Of a DNA stretch of 64,000 nt, positions 16,801 through 26,242 are shown piece after piece; the stretch's first letter is position 1, and the number at the start of each line of letters is the position of its first letter. Origin of the DNA: Flavobacterium salilacus subsp. salilacus (lineage in GTDB: Bacteria; Bacteroidota; Bacteroidia; Flavobacteriales; Flavobacteriaceae). A model generated the notes under the pieces. That model was not told where the DNA came from and did no database searches. It saw only the letters and a program-made list of their open reading frames with translations. Made by a program: the position numbers and the translations under genes. Location: assembly GCF_004634195.1 (NCBI RefSeq), contig NZ_SKBP01000002.1, positions 124,001 to 188,000 of the forward strand, read 5' to 3'.

Positions 16801-18605
16801 GCACCTAAAGGGCTGTTTATAGTTATACTACCCGTAGCCGTAAAACAATCAGGCTGCACCAATGTAAAATCAGGTGTTTCCGGTACAGGGTTTATAGTTA
16901 TCGGCACAATATTGCTGCCTTCCGTATTACAAGAATTAGCTTCTACTGTATAAGTTACATTATAATCTCCCGGAGTGCTGGCAGAAGGGTCTATTGCTCC
17001 CGTTTCGGGGTTTATAGTAAGACCGCTCTCGGCACTATAAGTGCCTCCGGCAGTAAATCCTGTGGTAAGCTGTGGTTGTACTTCATCACTGCCAAAACAT
17101 ACTGATGCCGGCAGTGTAAAATCAGTAACCGGATCGCCAAGAGCATTTACCGTAACTACTATAACGGCAGGAATGCTCTCACAGCCACTTGGTGCTACCT
17201 GACTTACATAATAATTGGTAGTTCCTACTACAGCCGTATTGGGTGTGGGTGCAGAACCTGCAAACCAACTGGCATAATTTCCGGGCAGTACTTCTGCCGT
17301 AAGTTCTGTAGCTGTTTCGCCTTGACAATATACTACATCTGCCACCACAGGGGGTGGTACAGAATCTCCCGAGAATGATATTTCGAGGGTGGTAACACAA
17401 TATTCTGTTACCCAATCGTAATAATAAAGCCCTTCTGAACCAAAACCTGATATCGTTGTACTGTTGCTCGATATATCGGCTATCGTAGTCGTTGACGGAT
17501 TATCATCATGGGCTACCCATGTACCTGTACCTGCTGCCTCTACACTGGCTATTAAATCGCCGCAATCCATACTATACGGATTAGGTGAAAGTATACCGTT
17601 ATTGGCTGTAAAGGTTATAGCATCCAGATAATTCCCTACACTCGCGCCTCCTACACTGGAAACGGACTGAAATATGAAGCGGGTTACTGTTTGCCCTGCC
17701 GGTACATCATACGTACCGGTATTGTAGCTCCAGGCAGTATTGCCTGTTGTAACAGGAGATCCAACCGGAGTATAAGGTCCGCCCGGTGGTCCTGCCAAAA
17801 GTTGACAAGTATCTGTTCCCTGACGACCGCGATGTGCAAAACCATAGGAAAAAGTAGTAGTTTCCGGTGTTTGATAATCCTGATATACTCCTGATACTAA
17901 ATTTGCATTAAGCTCTATAAATTGATTGCCACTATATGATGGCACATTTTCATAGTTGGGCACAGGCCAAAATTCCATCATTTGGTCTGACGCTGTGGTA
18001 CGCCACCCCTGCACTACATTATGATTAAGAAAAATGGGATAAACTGTTGCTATGGGAACAGGCAGCTCAAAATCGTAGTTAATAGTTGTTATAACACAAT
18101 CTGACTGATTACTATCTGATGGCGGGGGCGGCGTATTAACACATACCCGAAATGTAGTAGCGGTAAGCGAAGGGTTTGCAGCATTAAAATACAGCCTCAG
18201 TTTATAGGTCTCTCCTACAATAAGCGAGGTAGCGTTTATTACATTATTAATACTGCAATAAACTTGGGTAAATGTGCTGCAATCGGCTCCTTCATAAAGC
18301 ACCATTGCTACAGGTTGTGCTGTTCCTGTAAAATTAGACAATGCTATTGTATGCGATGTTGCCGTTGCTGTAAACTGATACCAAATATCGCCTGTTGTGG
18401 TAGCTGTACATGTATTTCCTTCCGGTGAAACCGTTGCAGCAGAGAAAGACGTTAAAGTTGTACTGCTACAGTTTTGCCCGGAATTTACCGTAAGCGTCGT
18501 AGCATTACTACAATCATCATTTACAGGAGCAAAGGTTTTTGCACTTACAATGCTATTTCCTATTATAAGAAGTAAGGTATATAAAAACAGAGTAGTTTTG
18601 TTCAT
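13827..18605 (-). CDS. SprB-repeat adhesin with type-B gliding/T9SS C-terminus
   Basis: Very large secreted protein, about 1,592 residues from the ATG at 18605. That start opens a signal peptide (MNKTTLFLYTLLLIIGNSIVSA); the frame extends 21 codons further without one. Order: a pre-peptidase-like beta domain beginning NDDCSNATTL, a carbohydrate-binding-like beta-sandwich region, Ig-like segments, then nine SprB-type repeats of about 77 residues (14.8-16.9 kb; core YSIDGxNYQ and GxYxITVxNxxGC) and a tenth degenerate copy near 14.1-14.3 kb. The end (FFSPNGDGVHDTWFIDGL) is the type-B gliding-motility-associated C-terminal domain recognised by the T9SS. Repeats 2-3 and 4-5 look like a copied pair. 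Likely a surface adhesin or motility protein. Confidence 0.9.
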   Translation of the reverse strand: MNKTTLFLYTLLLIIGNSIVSAKTFAPVNDDCSNATTLTVNSGQNCSSTTLTSFSAATVSPEGNTCTATTTGDIWYQFTATATSHTIALSNFTGTAQPVAMVLYEGADCSTFTQVYCSINNVINATSLIVGETYKLRLYFNAANPSLTATTFRVCVNTPPPPSDSNQSDCVITTINYDFELPVPIATVYPIFLNHNVVQGWRTTASDQMMEFWPVPNYENVPSYSGNQFIELNANLVSGVYQDYQTPETTTFSYGFAHRGRQGTDTCQLLAGPPGGPYTPVGSPVTTGNTAWSYNTGTYDVPAGQTVTRFIFQSVSSVGGASVGNYLDAITFTANNGILSPNPYSMDCGDLIASVEAAGTGTWVAHDDNPSTTTIADISSNSTTISGFGSEGLYYYDWVTEYCVTTLEISFSGDSVPPPVVADVVYCQGETATELTAEVLPGNYASWFAGSAPTPNTAVVGTTNYYVSQVAPSGCESIPAVIVVTVNALGDPVTDFTLPASVCFGSDEVQPQLTTGFTAGGTYSAESGLTINPETGAIDPSASTPGDYNVTYTVEANSCNTEGSNIVPITINPVPETPDFTLVQPDCFTATGSITINSPLGADYTYSINGTDYQPEAVFPTVLPGIYTLYVQNTSGCITTYDSVTINPALVTPAVPAVTITQPTCAVATATITVNSPVGAEYTYSINGIDFQPSPVFNDVLPDNYTITVQNTDGCMATTDIVVNPQPPTPLVPDVVATQPDCDVLSGTLTVNSPTGAGLTYSIDGVNYQTSAVFSGLPQGSYSVTVMNSFGCSSTSGSFDINLAPVPVPVIQVSIIQPTCAVATATVTIDSPVGAQYTYSINGTDYQSSPVFNDVLPNDYTITIQNTDGCMATTDIVVNPQPPTPNVPNVSVSQPDCSASSGTLTVTSPIGAVFFYSIDGVNYQISNIFSGLPQGSYLVSVMNGFGCISTSGNYVIDAPPAPVPSPQLSASQPDCATGLGTISVGSPLGSYTYSIDGVTFQNGTLFTGLIPGTYTILVKSVDGCIAGSSINIYPAPDTPAVADITVSQPDCSSPFGTITINNPTGAGLTYSIDGINFQMSTVISGLVQGNYTITVKNNTGCISVTNPIAINSPLTIPQQPVITAIQPTCDTPTGTITVISPTGAGLTYSIDGINYQPNTNFTGLTPGITYNVTVQNAVGCTAISLPLTIHDAPEVPAIPTITILQPDCEQSRGTITVDAPVGAGFKYSINGIYFQPGPVFTNVVPGTYTITVRSADGCTASDTAVVTPQPATSDSGVVNGPSQVCETDIVQYTNTTPDGVWSVSNESRATINDLGELTAVSSGNVIVYYTVQNPGECAAVAELSVWVVGAPTPDLDDTSLCLDIETGEYASAELNTGLSAAQYSFVWYKGTTTLPDTEGYITVTEPGEYSVDVTSLSTGCTGTVTATVVTSSQAEINVVVGADFDYLQSITINIINGSGDYEYQLNNGDFQDSPVFTGITQGEYSITVRDKNGCGSVTAIVYALNYPRFFSPNGDGVHDTWFIDGLSERGNASIYIFDRYGKVVGSVIPGMVGWDGTLDGEILPATDYWFTISYESFDGSSKEFKAHFSLIR

Positions 18606-18716
18606 AGTTAGGCAATTTGGTATTAAAATTATGTTAAAAACATAACATAAACAAAATACCCTACCCATATTAACAAATAAATCGTAAAAAGTTATAGTTT
18701 TCTAACAATAAAAAAT

Positions 18717-18753
18717 AAAAAAGCCCTCCATCTGACTGATGAAGGGCTTTTTA
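18717..18753. terminator. terminator after the 1,372-residue T9SS gene
   Basis: AAGCCCTCCATC and GATGAAGGGCTT pair with one mismatch around a 5-nt loop. A- and T-rich flanks suit minus-strand termination. Confidence 0.75.
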
Positions 18754-18775
18754 TTATGGGTAAAAAACTTTGTTT

Positions 18776-21700
18776 TTAGTACACTACTTTTTTACTTACA
18801 GTGCCTTTATTTGTGGTTATGTTAACTATAAGTACTTGCTGTGCTGACTCTAAGTTATTTATTACCATCTGGCTTGCATTAACATCATTGTTAGTATATA
18901 ATGCTCTTCCTCTCATATCATAAACAGTTACCGCAGTAATATCATGTGTTCCGGCATTAATGTTTATATCGCCGTTAGTTTGGAAAACTACAACTTCATT
19001 TGAAGCTAATACAGGATTATCAGTATCTAATACACCTTCTATGGTATATATTACTTTAAACCTATCATTAAATGTACCTGTTTCAGTAGTAAAGCTATAG
19101 CTGCCTTCGGTAAGGTTATGAGTAATATTTAACAGGTTGTCAATAATGTATATTTCCTGCCCCTCTGTAAATAATCCATCTACATGGTCAAGGCCTATTG
19201 TATAGTTGCCCGGCGTTTCTACATAAATACCTAAGGTTACCTGGTCTTCCAAATCAAATTCAGGTCTTGCCTGTATAGAAAGAGTTTCATCTTGCGCCAT
19301 TGTATATACTGTTAAAGGATCGCTGCCTATAAGAGCTTTACCATCCCAACCGTAGTCAATACCTAATGTCATATTAGGATTATATACTATTGCAGTTTGG
19401 CTAAATTTACCTTCGGTAGTAAGGTTTAACCATAAGCGTGAGCTTTGTTGTTGTGCTTCTTCTGTAGTTCTAAAAAACTGATTGTTGTTCACTTCTTCAG
19501 CACGCATCTCGTTATTAAATTCAAGCGTTCCGCCTGTTGCCTGTACAAAGAAGCCCTGACCTGAGTTGATAACCCAGTTATTTGAATCTGTTTCGTTAAA
19601 CCATGTACCTGTGTCACCACCTGCAGCACTGTTTGCGGTATAAGCACCTTTAGTCATAACACAGTAAGTAGAAGCATTTGGATCGTTACGTTTTCTCCAG
19701 AAGTATAGTGCCGAACCCGGCACGATAGTACCTATATTAGCAGCATAAAAATCAGCAACATTTATTGGCGATGGGTAGGGGTTACCTACAAGGTTATATC
19801 CGTTTAATGCATTTTCCATAGTAACGGTTACAGGACCATTAATTGGCTGTCCTTCAAAAACTCCTGTCCAAGCTGTGCCCGGTGTACTTTCTTCAACAAA
19901 AGCAGGATGAGTATTCGACATACGGATAAGATATCCATAACCCGGTTGGAAGTTATTTGTGCCCGGCGCTATAGTAGTAAAAAGGTCTGTTGACTCGTCA
20001 TAATCATAAAAACGATTAGTTAACGTTTGTGGTGAAAAAGCGAGTAAGTTTTGATTTAATACGGGCGATGACCATAGTGTATAGTCCAGCCTGTATAATG
20101 GCGAACTGTTTTTCTGTACTTGTATTTCACCTGTATTTATAACATTACTTTCCTGTATAAGGTTAGCATTATTCTCTATAACGAATGCTGATGCTTCGGC
20201 ATTATTTACCACTTCACCAACAATAGTAATATTGTCGCCTGATGCTATAACCATGCTGCCTCCTGTATTCACAGTAAGTGTCGCAGCAGTAAAAGTACCT
20301 TCGTAAGCAGTGTTATATAATCCTGTTATAATGGCTTCATCAATTTCAGTGGGCACATAGCCTGCTGACCATTCCGTACCATTCCATACATTAATAACAC
20401 CTGTTGCTGCAGTAATAACATTAGAGTTTGCAGAGGTAACGTTATAATCTGTATTCTCTGCTCTCACTCTGTAATAGTATGTAGTACCCGCCTCAAGTCC
20501 TGTAACTTCATAAGAAGTTACATTGCCTACTGAAAGGTTTTCGTAGCCATCTACATATAAGGAAACTGTTATGGCTGATGATGTATAAGCCAAATTATCA
20601 ATTATTGGTCTTGCTGATGTGTTGTTGTCAATTCTTATTTTATAATCCCCTGTTATACCACTAATTACACCACTATCATAAGATCCTTGTGTAGTAGAAT
20701 AACTCATGGTATCTACAAATGATTCAGTTGTAAAACCGGCACCTGTTAATACCTTTATTGTTAGTTGACCTCCTGTACCTGAAAATACCTGTTGTACATC
20801 AAACTGTATATTTGTTATTCCTCCACTTATAGTACTTGAAACAAGGTATGATCCTGATGCATTTTGAAAAGTAATTGTAGTTCCAGAACCAAGGTCTTGG
20901 TCTGTCCTTACTTTATATGCTGACCATGTAGTTACACCATCATCTCCTGTCCAAGTCCTATCCAAATAAGTTCCCGCAGTTCCAGTAACATTTGCAAACC
21001 CCTCTATAGTTGTACCTCCAGGTGTAATAGTTTCAAAATCATGGCTTGTACTCACATCCAGTCTGTATCCTGTAGCTCCGGCTACTGCGTTCCAGTTGGC
21101 AAAGAAACTGCTTGTTGTGGCAGATGTTTCTTCAGTAGCTACAGGAGCATTTAGTACATAAGCACTGGTTGTAAAAGTTACCTGATTACCATATACAGTA
21201 CCACCATTGTTCACGGCATACGCTCTTACATAATATTGTGTAGAAGGCATAAGACCTGATGCATCTACTGTAAACGGAGTTGTTTCCGGTAGTGCTGTGG
21301 CAAGTTGCGTTACACCATCACCACCTATTACGGGAGTTGTTGTTGTAGCATATACTACTCCTGTAGCAGTTACGGGGCTACAACCCTCGTTAGTTACTGT
21401 ACCGCCCATTGTAGCGGTAAATTCAGTAAATACAGATACCGCAGCAGTTGTTATACTTGCAGCAGTATTAATACCTGAACCTGATGCAGCTACAAAAACG
21501 GATGCTGCCCCTCCGCCTGATATTTCGATATCACCATTATATGATGTTGCATCTGTTGGTGTAAAACGTACAAATACATCGGCAAGCACTTCTCCGCCTA
21601 CAGGTGTAAAGCTAACGGTGCTTGTATAAGTTCCGCCGGCTGTTGCCGAAAAAGTATAGCCCGCAAGAGGTCCTACAACCACATCGGCACCAGTAAGGTT

Positions 21701-22894
21701 TTCTCCATATAATCCAAAAGAATTTTCGGTAGTAGTTGTATTGATACATACAGCTCCGAATGCATTAAGCGGGTCTGCCGAAAGTATAGGTGCTGTGTTA
21801 GAAAGTGTGGTTATCTCAGCTCCATCAGGGCTTAATGCTGTTTCAACATTAGCACCGTTTCTTGCTTTTACATAAAACGCATAATCCGTTTCAGGCGTAA
21901 GCCCAGTTAAGTTAACAGTACCCCATTGTGCGGCAGTACGCCACACGGCTGTAGCACCCAGTGTACCATCTGTCTGTACATAAAGCTCACTATATAAATC
22001 GTATATAATATATTGTGTAGTAGCAGGGTTACTATCTGCACTCAGTGCAAGGTCTGCCGTTGTAACACTTACGTTACTTGCTATAGGCGCGTTGGGCACT
22101 GCTGCCAGTGTCCAGAAAGAAGCATTTGCCCCGTTTGTAGCTGTTGACTGTGTACCTACCGCTCTGAAATAATATCGTGTATTTACAGAAAGTCCGGTTA
22201 TAGTTCTAATAATGCCAGTTGCCGATGACCCTGTAACTGGGGATGGTGTTGCTGTAGTGTTAGTACCGTATGATGTGGTTAAACCATATTGGAAGGAAGG
22301 GGTTGTAGAAGTACCATTAGCGTTAATTGTACCATTAAGCTGAGCCCCTGTTGTAGAAATATTAGTAGCAGTACCTGTTGTTACCGTTGGAGCACCTGCG
22401 GTCCACGAGATATCATCAATTTTTATTTGTGCCCCAAAAGTCTTAATTTCTAAAATAACATTGCCCGATACATTTATAGTATTGGAGTACTGTTGCACTG
22501 TATTTGAAGTGGAACTAACTGTTATAGTTGAGCCAATTTTAGTACCATTTACCCAAACCTCCAAAGAACGGCTAGAGGTTCCAGTAAAAGCCCTTACATA
22601 GTTAAATGTCAAAGTTCCCATGCCTCCCGAATAAGTAGGAGATGTAACAGTACCACTATTGTTCGTCGCTATTGCTTTACCGTTAATAGTTTGATCGGTT
22701 CTTGCATTAGTCGCAGTCCAAGTAACACCATTTGTACCTGTCCAACTTCTACTTTGATAACTCCCTGTATTTGTTGTTGGTATATTACTAAAGTTTTCTG
22801 TTGCTTGTCCCCAAGACATTACTCCCATGAGCAAAAATGCTGTGGTAAGTAAAATTTTTGTTAAGTGTAACTGTAATTGTTTTAGCATATTCAA
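18776..22894 (-). CDS. multidomain T9SS type-A cargo protein with Fn3 modules
   Basis: Secreted protein of 1,372 residues with a signal peptide ending near MSWGQ (residue 30). The N-terminal beta-sandwich (ENFSNIPTTNTGSYQSR to IDDISWT) is followed by several fibronectin-III-like modules with NTRYYFRAVG and STQYYVRAYAVN endings. A second copy of the N-terminal domain type is inserted inside an Fn3 module (about 20585-21015). A C-terminal block of about 450 residues matches that of the neighbouring protein at 23445-25904. The last 75 residues (DITAVTVYDMRGR to VSKKVVY) are a type-A T9SS sorting domain, normally cut off when the protein is attached to the cell surface. A -7 box TATCTTTG lies at 22937-22944. 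Ligand unknown. Confidence 0.88.
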   Translation of the reverse strand: MNMLKQLQLHLTKILLTTAFLLMGVMSWGQATENFSNIPTTNTGSYQSRSWTGTNGVTWTATNARTDQTINGKAIATNNSGTVTSPTYSGGMGTLTFNYVRAFTGTSSRSLEVWVNGTKIGSTITVSSTSNTVQQYSNTINVSGNVILEIKTFGAQIKIDDISWTAGAPTVTTGTATNISTTGAQLNGTINANGTSTTPSFQYGLTTSYGTNTTATPSPVTGSSATGIIRTITGLSVNTRYYFRAVGTQSTATNGANASFWTLAAVPNAPIASNVSVTTADLALSADSNPATTQYIIYDLYSELYVQTDGTLGATAVWRTAAQWGTVNLTGLTPETDYAFYVKARNGANVETALSPDGAEITTLSNTAPILSADPLNAFGAVCINTTTTENSFGLYGENLTGADVVVGPLAGYTFSATAGGTYTSTVSFTPVGGEVLADVFVRFTPTDATSYNGDIEISGGGAASVFVAASGSGINTAASITTAAVSVFTEFTATMGGTVTNEGCSPVTATGVVYATTTTPVIGGDGVTQLATALPETTPFTVDASGLMPSTQYYVRAYAVNNGGTVYGNQVTFTTSAYVLNAPVATEETSATTSSFFANWNAVAGATGYRLDVSTSHDFETITPGGTTIEGFANVTGTAGTYLDRTWTGDDGVTTWSAYKVRTDQDLGSGTTITFQNASGSYLVSSTISGGITNIQFDVQQVFSGTGGQLTIKVLTGAGFTTESFVDTMSYSTTQGSYDSGVISGITGDYKIRIDNNTSARPIIDNLAYTSSAITVSLYVDGYENLSVGNVTSYEVTGLEAGTTYYYRVRAENTDYNVTSANSNVITAATGVINVWNGTEWSAGYVPTEIDEAIITGLYNTAYEGTFTAATLTVNTGGSMVIASGDNITIVGEVVNNAEASAFVIENNANLIQESNVINTGEIQVQKNSSPLYRLDYTLWSSPVLNQNLLAFSPQTLTNRFYDYDESTDLFTTIAPGTNNFQPGYGYLIRMSNTHPAFVEESTPGTAWTGVFEGQPINGPVTVTMENALNGYNLVGNPYPSPINVADFYAANIGTIVPGSALYFWRKRNDPNASTYCVMTKGAYTANSAAGGDTGTWFNETDSNNWVINSGQGFFVQATGGTLEFNNEMRAEEVNNNQFFRTTEEAQQQSSRLWLNLTTEGKFSQTAIVYNPNMTLGIDYGWDGKALIGSDPLTVYTMAQDETLSIQARPEFDLEDQVTLGIYVETPGNYTIGLDHVDGLFTEGQEIYIIDNLLNITHNLTEGSYSFTTETGTFNDRFKVIYTIEGVLDTDNPVLASNEVVVFQTNGDININAGTHDITAVTVYDMRGRALYTNNDVNASQMVINNLESAQQVLIVNITTNKGTVSKKVVY

Positions 22895-23162
22895 AAAATT
22901 AAAATGTGACTATTTTATATGTATTCACCGAATGCGCAAAGATATTTATAATTTCAATAGATTTTTTTTAAAATCTTTATCTATTTATCACATTACCATT
23001 AAGTTAACGTTAAGCAAAAATCATCAATCTTAACAAATAGTTAATATTTAGATTAAATATAACTAACATAAAATAAATTAATATTTATATTTTATACTGA
23101 CTACCAACAAATTAACAATCCTATAGATTATTCAAATTTTGGATATGATGTTAAATAAAAAA

Positions 23163-23190
23163 CCCTTCTTTCTTTTAAAGGAAAGAAGGG
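23163..23190. terminator. 10-bp stem hairpin with A-run, minus-strand terminator
   Basis: CCCTTCTTTC and GAAAGAAGGG pair exactly across 8 nt. The A-run at 23155-23162 becomes U on the minus-strand RNA. Confidence 0.7.
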
Positions 23191-23362
23191 AAGCCATTAA
23201 ACCACACCTTACTTTAATTTGAATGGCTTTTTGAATTTTGGAAACACATTTATTTTATATCGGGGTATTCTTTACAGTCATAAATTATCTACGGAAATTT
23301 TCAATCTTTGGTTTTTTATTTTTCAATTTTTTATAAGTACTTATCTCACAATACTATTTAGC

Positions 23363-23400
23363 ATACAAAAGCCTGCATTGTTCAATACAGGCTTTTGTAT
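23363..23400. terminator. 13-bp stem terminator after the 819-residue T9SS gene
   Basis: ATACAAAAGCCTG and CAGGCTTTTGTAT pair exactly. The 12-nt loop can itself form a 4-bp stem. It lies 45 nt beyond the stop codon. Confidence 0.8.
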
Positions 23401-23444
23401 AAACAAGGATTTTAAATCCAAAAAAATATCACATGCGGTAAACC

Positions 23445-25904
23445 TTACATGATTAGCTTTTTAGTCACCAAGCCATTATCGGTAATAATGTGTAGTACTA
23501 TAACTTGTTGCTGCACATCAAGATCTGTTATTGTAACTATGTTAGCGTTTATATCGGACTTGGTATAAATAAGCCTTCCTCTAATATCGTATATGCTAAT
23601 CTGCTTCACATTAACAGTACCGCCATCAATGGTTATTAAATTATCTTTTTGATATACCGCAATAGTATCGGGTACTAATACAGTATCTTTAATGCCAAGT
23701 GTTTCCGTAGTATATACTATCTCAAAACGATTGGTAAACTGCCCTGCCTCGGTAGTAAACATATAATTTCCCTCTTTAAGGTCGGCTACCTCTCCTGTTA
23801 TATTATCTTTCAGATATATATTCTGTCCCTGTTCAAAAACCCCATCAAAATGATCTAAACTAATGGTGTAGCTCCCGGCATCAGTAACCTTATATGCCAA
23901 GGGAACTACGTCATTCTCATCAAACTGGGGTCTTGCCTGTATGCCAAGCTCCACTCCGTCAACAACAGAGTATAAAGCTATCGCACCGTCGTTAGTAAGC
24001 ATTTTACCATCCCAACCGTAATCTAACCCCAAAGTAGCTTCATTACTATATGTTACAGCGGTTTGTTTAAAACCACCTTCATTACTTGTAATGTTAAGCC
24101 ATAACCGCGACATTAAAGAGGTATTCTGTTCATTTTGTTCCATTCTAAAAAATTGCCCGTTATTAACCCCCATACGCATACTGTTATTAAATGTAACGCT
24201 ACTGCCTGTTACTTGCACAAAGAAGCCTTGCCCCGGGTTGATAACCCAGCCGGAGGGGTCGCCAGTAAAAGTATCTGAACCCGTATCGCCTCCTGAAGCA
24301 GCATTCATCGTGTATGCCGATTTGGTTATGAGTGCATATGTGGTAGCTTCAGGGTTGTTGCGTTTCCTCCAGAAATAAAGTGCCGATGTTTCATTTACCG
24401 TGCCCGCATTTGCATCAAAAAAATCATGAATATTAATTGCTGAAGGATATGGGTTTCCTATTAAGTTATAACCGTTAAACGAGCTGGTTGTGGGTACCGT
24501 TATATCGCCATTATTAGGTATTCCTGTAAATGTCCCTGTCCATACCGTGCCGGGCGTGCTCTCATCTACATAAGCCGGATGATTGTTAGGCATGCGTATG
24601 AGATAGCCCTGCCCGGTTACAAAATCATTTTCTGCGGGCGATATCCCGTCATAAAGATCGGTAGCTTCATCATAATCATAAAAACGATTAGACAGTGTAT
24701 TAGGGGAAAACTCCTGTAGGTTTTGCCCCGCGACAGGCGAAGACCACAAGGTATAATCGAGCCTGTATAACGGTGATGATTTTTTTTCTACTGAAATAAC
24801 TCCACTATTAGCCACATCGTTCACCTGTATCAGGTTAGCATTATCCTCTACAGTAAATGTAGCATCTGATGCTACGGAAACTGCATTGGTAACTGTAAGA
24901 TTCGCTCCGCTGTTCACAACCAATGAGCCGCCCGAAAGCAATGTGATACTTTCTACTTCAATAGCGGCTCCCGAATTGATTATTGGTTCGTTATCCTGCA
25001 TCCCTATCATTACCGCATCAGTAGGCGCAGGAACACCTCCACACCAGTTAAGTGGCTCATTCCAGCTACTGTCTATAGCCCCTGTCCAGGAATTAGGATT
25101 TATAGTAACTGCATGCACTGAAGAATATTGCTGTAAACATTCGTTGCTCTGAACAACCACTCTGTAATAAGTGGTAGCGGTAACATTATTTAAACTGAGA
25201 GATGCTGTTGTGTTGGCAATTTGGGTAACTGAGGCACTAAAATCCAATACGGGAGATGACTCCCAACGAATTACATTACCCATATGTCCTGAAAGCATTA
25301 ATGCTCCACTGTTCACAGTACTGCAAAACTCAGTATCTCCAGACAGTGTACCTCCTACAGTAGTGGGACTTACGGTAAAAGTAGCTTTATAATTTGCACC
25401 GTTATTACCGGCATATACAGTACCCGTACCACAGGTTATGGTTGCATCGGAGTACACCTCTATAGTATAATTTCCGGCGCTTAATCCTGATAGTAAGTTG
25501 GTATTATAATCTAATTTCTCCCAACGTTGATCCTGCCCTCCGCAACCATTATTAAATCCGCTAAAATAATTAAGCGAATTACTTACAAAGTTTCCCGAAG
25601 CACCATTACCGGTTAAATATATTCTGTAATAAATTCGTGTACTGGTAAGGTCGCATCCGCCACATTTATATATATTGTGTTCCCCACCTTTAAAAATTAA
25701 GCCTGTACCACCTTCGCAAAAAGTCCCTAACGACTGACCATCAAAATCATAGTTAGCCGTAGCTGCATTAAGATCATAATACAGATTTAAGCTACCATTG
25801 ATACTGAATACAATAAAAGTATTATTAAAGCCCGCGCTTTGCGAAAACACTTGTGAACAAAATGTACTCGTGAAGATGAAAAATAAAAGTAATTTGATTT
25901 TCAT
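23445..25904 (-). CDS. T9SS type-A cargo protein
   Basis: Secreted protein of 819 residues with signal peptide MKIKLLLFFIFTSTFCSQVFSQ. The N-terminal 170 residues form a Cys-containing beta domain of unknown type (paired CGG and CG motifs suggest disulfides). An Ig-like module follows, then a WTGAIDSSWNEPLNWCGGVPAP segment, a short motif commonly seen before the surface-display block. From about residue 350 it matches the C-terminal half of the protein at 18776-22894 closely (SSPLYRLDYTLWSSP, FYDYDE, ALYFWRKRN, GQGFFVQ). It ends in a type-A sorting domain (IYDIRGRLIYTKSDIN). It probably sits on the cell surface. Function unknown. Confidence 0.87.
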   Translation of the reverse strand: MKIKLLLFFIFTSTFCSQVFSQSAGFNNTFIVFSINGSLNLYYDLNAATANYDFDGQSLGTFCEGGTGLIFKGGEHNIYKCGGCDLTSTRIYYRIYLTGNGASGNFVSNSLNYFSGFNNGCGGQDQRWEKLDYNTNLLSGLSAGNYTIEVYSDATITCGTGTVYAGNNGANYKATFTVSPTTVGGTLSGDTEFCSTVNSGALMLSGHMGNVIRWESSPVLDFSASVTQIANTTASLSLNNVTATTYYRVVVQSNECLQQYSSVHAVTINPNSWTGAIDSSWNEPLNWCGGVPAPTDAVMIGMQDNEPIINSGAAIEVESITLLSGGSLVVNSGANLTVTNAVSVASDATFTVEDNANLIQVNDVANSGVISVEKKSSPLYRLDYTLWSSPVAGQNLQEFSPNTLSNRFYDYDEATDLYDGISPAENDFVTGQGYLIRMPNNHPAYVDESTPGTVWTGTFTGIPNNGDITVPTTSSFNGYNLIGNPYPSAINIHDFFDANAGTVNETSALYFWRKRNNPEATTYALITKSAYTMNAASGGDTGSDTFTGDPSGWVINPGQGFFVQVTGSSVTFNNSMRMGVNNGQFFRMEQNEQNTSLMSRLWLNITSNEGGFKQTAVTYSNEATLGLDYGWDGKMLTNDGAIALYSVVDGVELGIQARPQFDENDVVPLAYKVTDAGSYTISLDHFDGVFEQGQNIYLKDNITGEVADLKEGNYMFTTEAGQFTNRFEIVYTTETLGIKDTVLVPDTIAVYQKDNLITIDGGTVNVKQISIYDIRGRLIYTKSDINANIVTITDLDVQQQVIVLHIITDNGLVTKKLIM

Positions 25905-26242
25905 ATCTCAATTATTAAAATTTTAATTAAAATTAGATTATTTAATTGTTTTATTAATAATATAAAAACTAAAAACTTAAACTACAACGTTTTCGTGTTA
26001 ATAAAAATATGTTTAAATACTCATTTTCAGTGATAAAAAATGGGTTTATAGTAATTCATTTTTTTTAATTAATTAATATCTATAATATTTATAGTATTCT
26101 GCAATCTTTCGTTAAAAAGATGCAATTAATCGTCGAAAAGATACTGTTTAAAGGAAGTATAATATTTAATAACTGTATATAAAAATATTTTGTGCTATAT
26201 TTACAATTGAAAAACCTACTAAACTAAATAACACAAAACCTC
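25905..26242. other. 338-bp AT-rich divergent intergenic region
   Basis: Separates the divergent 819-residue T9SS gene and a small plus-strand gene. A TATATTTA box near 26195-26205 is a weak -7 candidate for the plus gene. Nothing else is recognisable. Confidence 0.6.

Larger units (their letters stand above)
22895..23444. other. 550-bp AT-rich intergenic region with two hairpins
   Basis: Holds the upstream region of the 1,372-residue gene, including a minus-strand TATCTTTG box at 22937-22944, and two hairpins described separately. A 77-codon plus-strand frame (23219-23452) has no recognisable feature, covers a hairpin and is not called. Confidence 0.7.

Noticed and set aside
23219..23452. 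77-codon plus-strand frame in the T9SS intergenic region
   Set aside because: Covers a terminator hairpin, runs into the convergent gene and has no recognisable feature.
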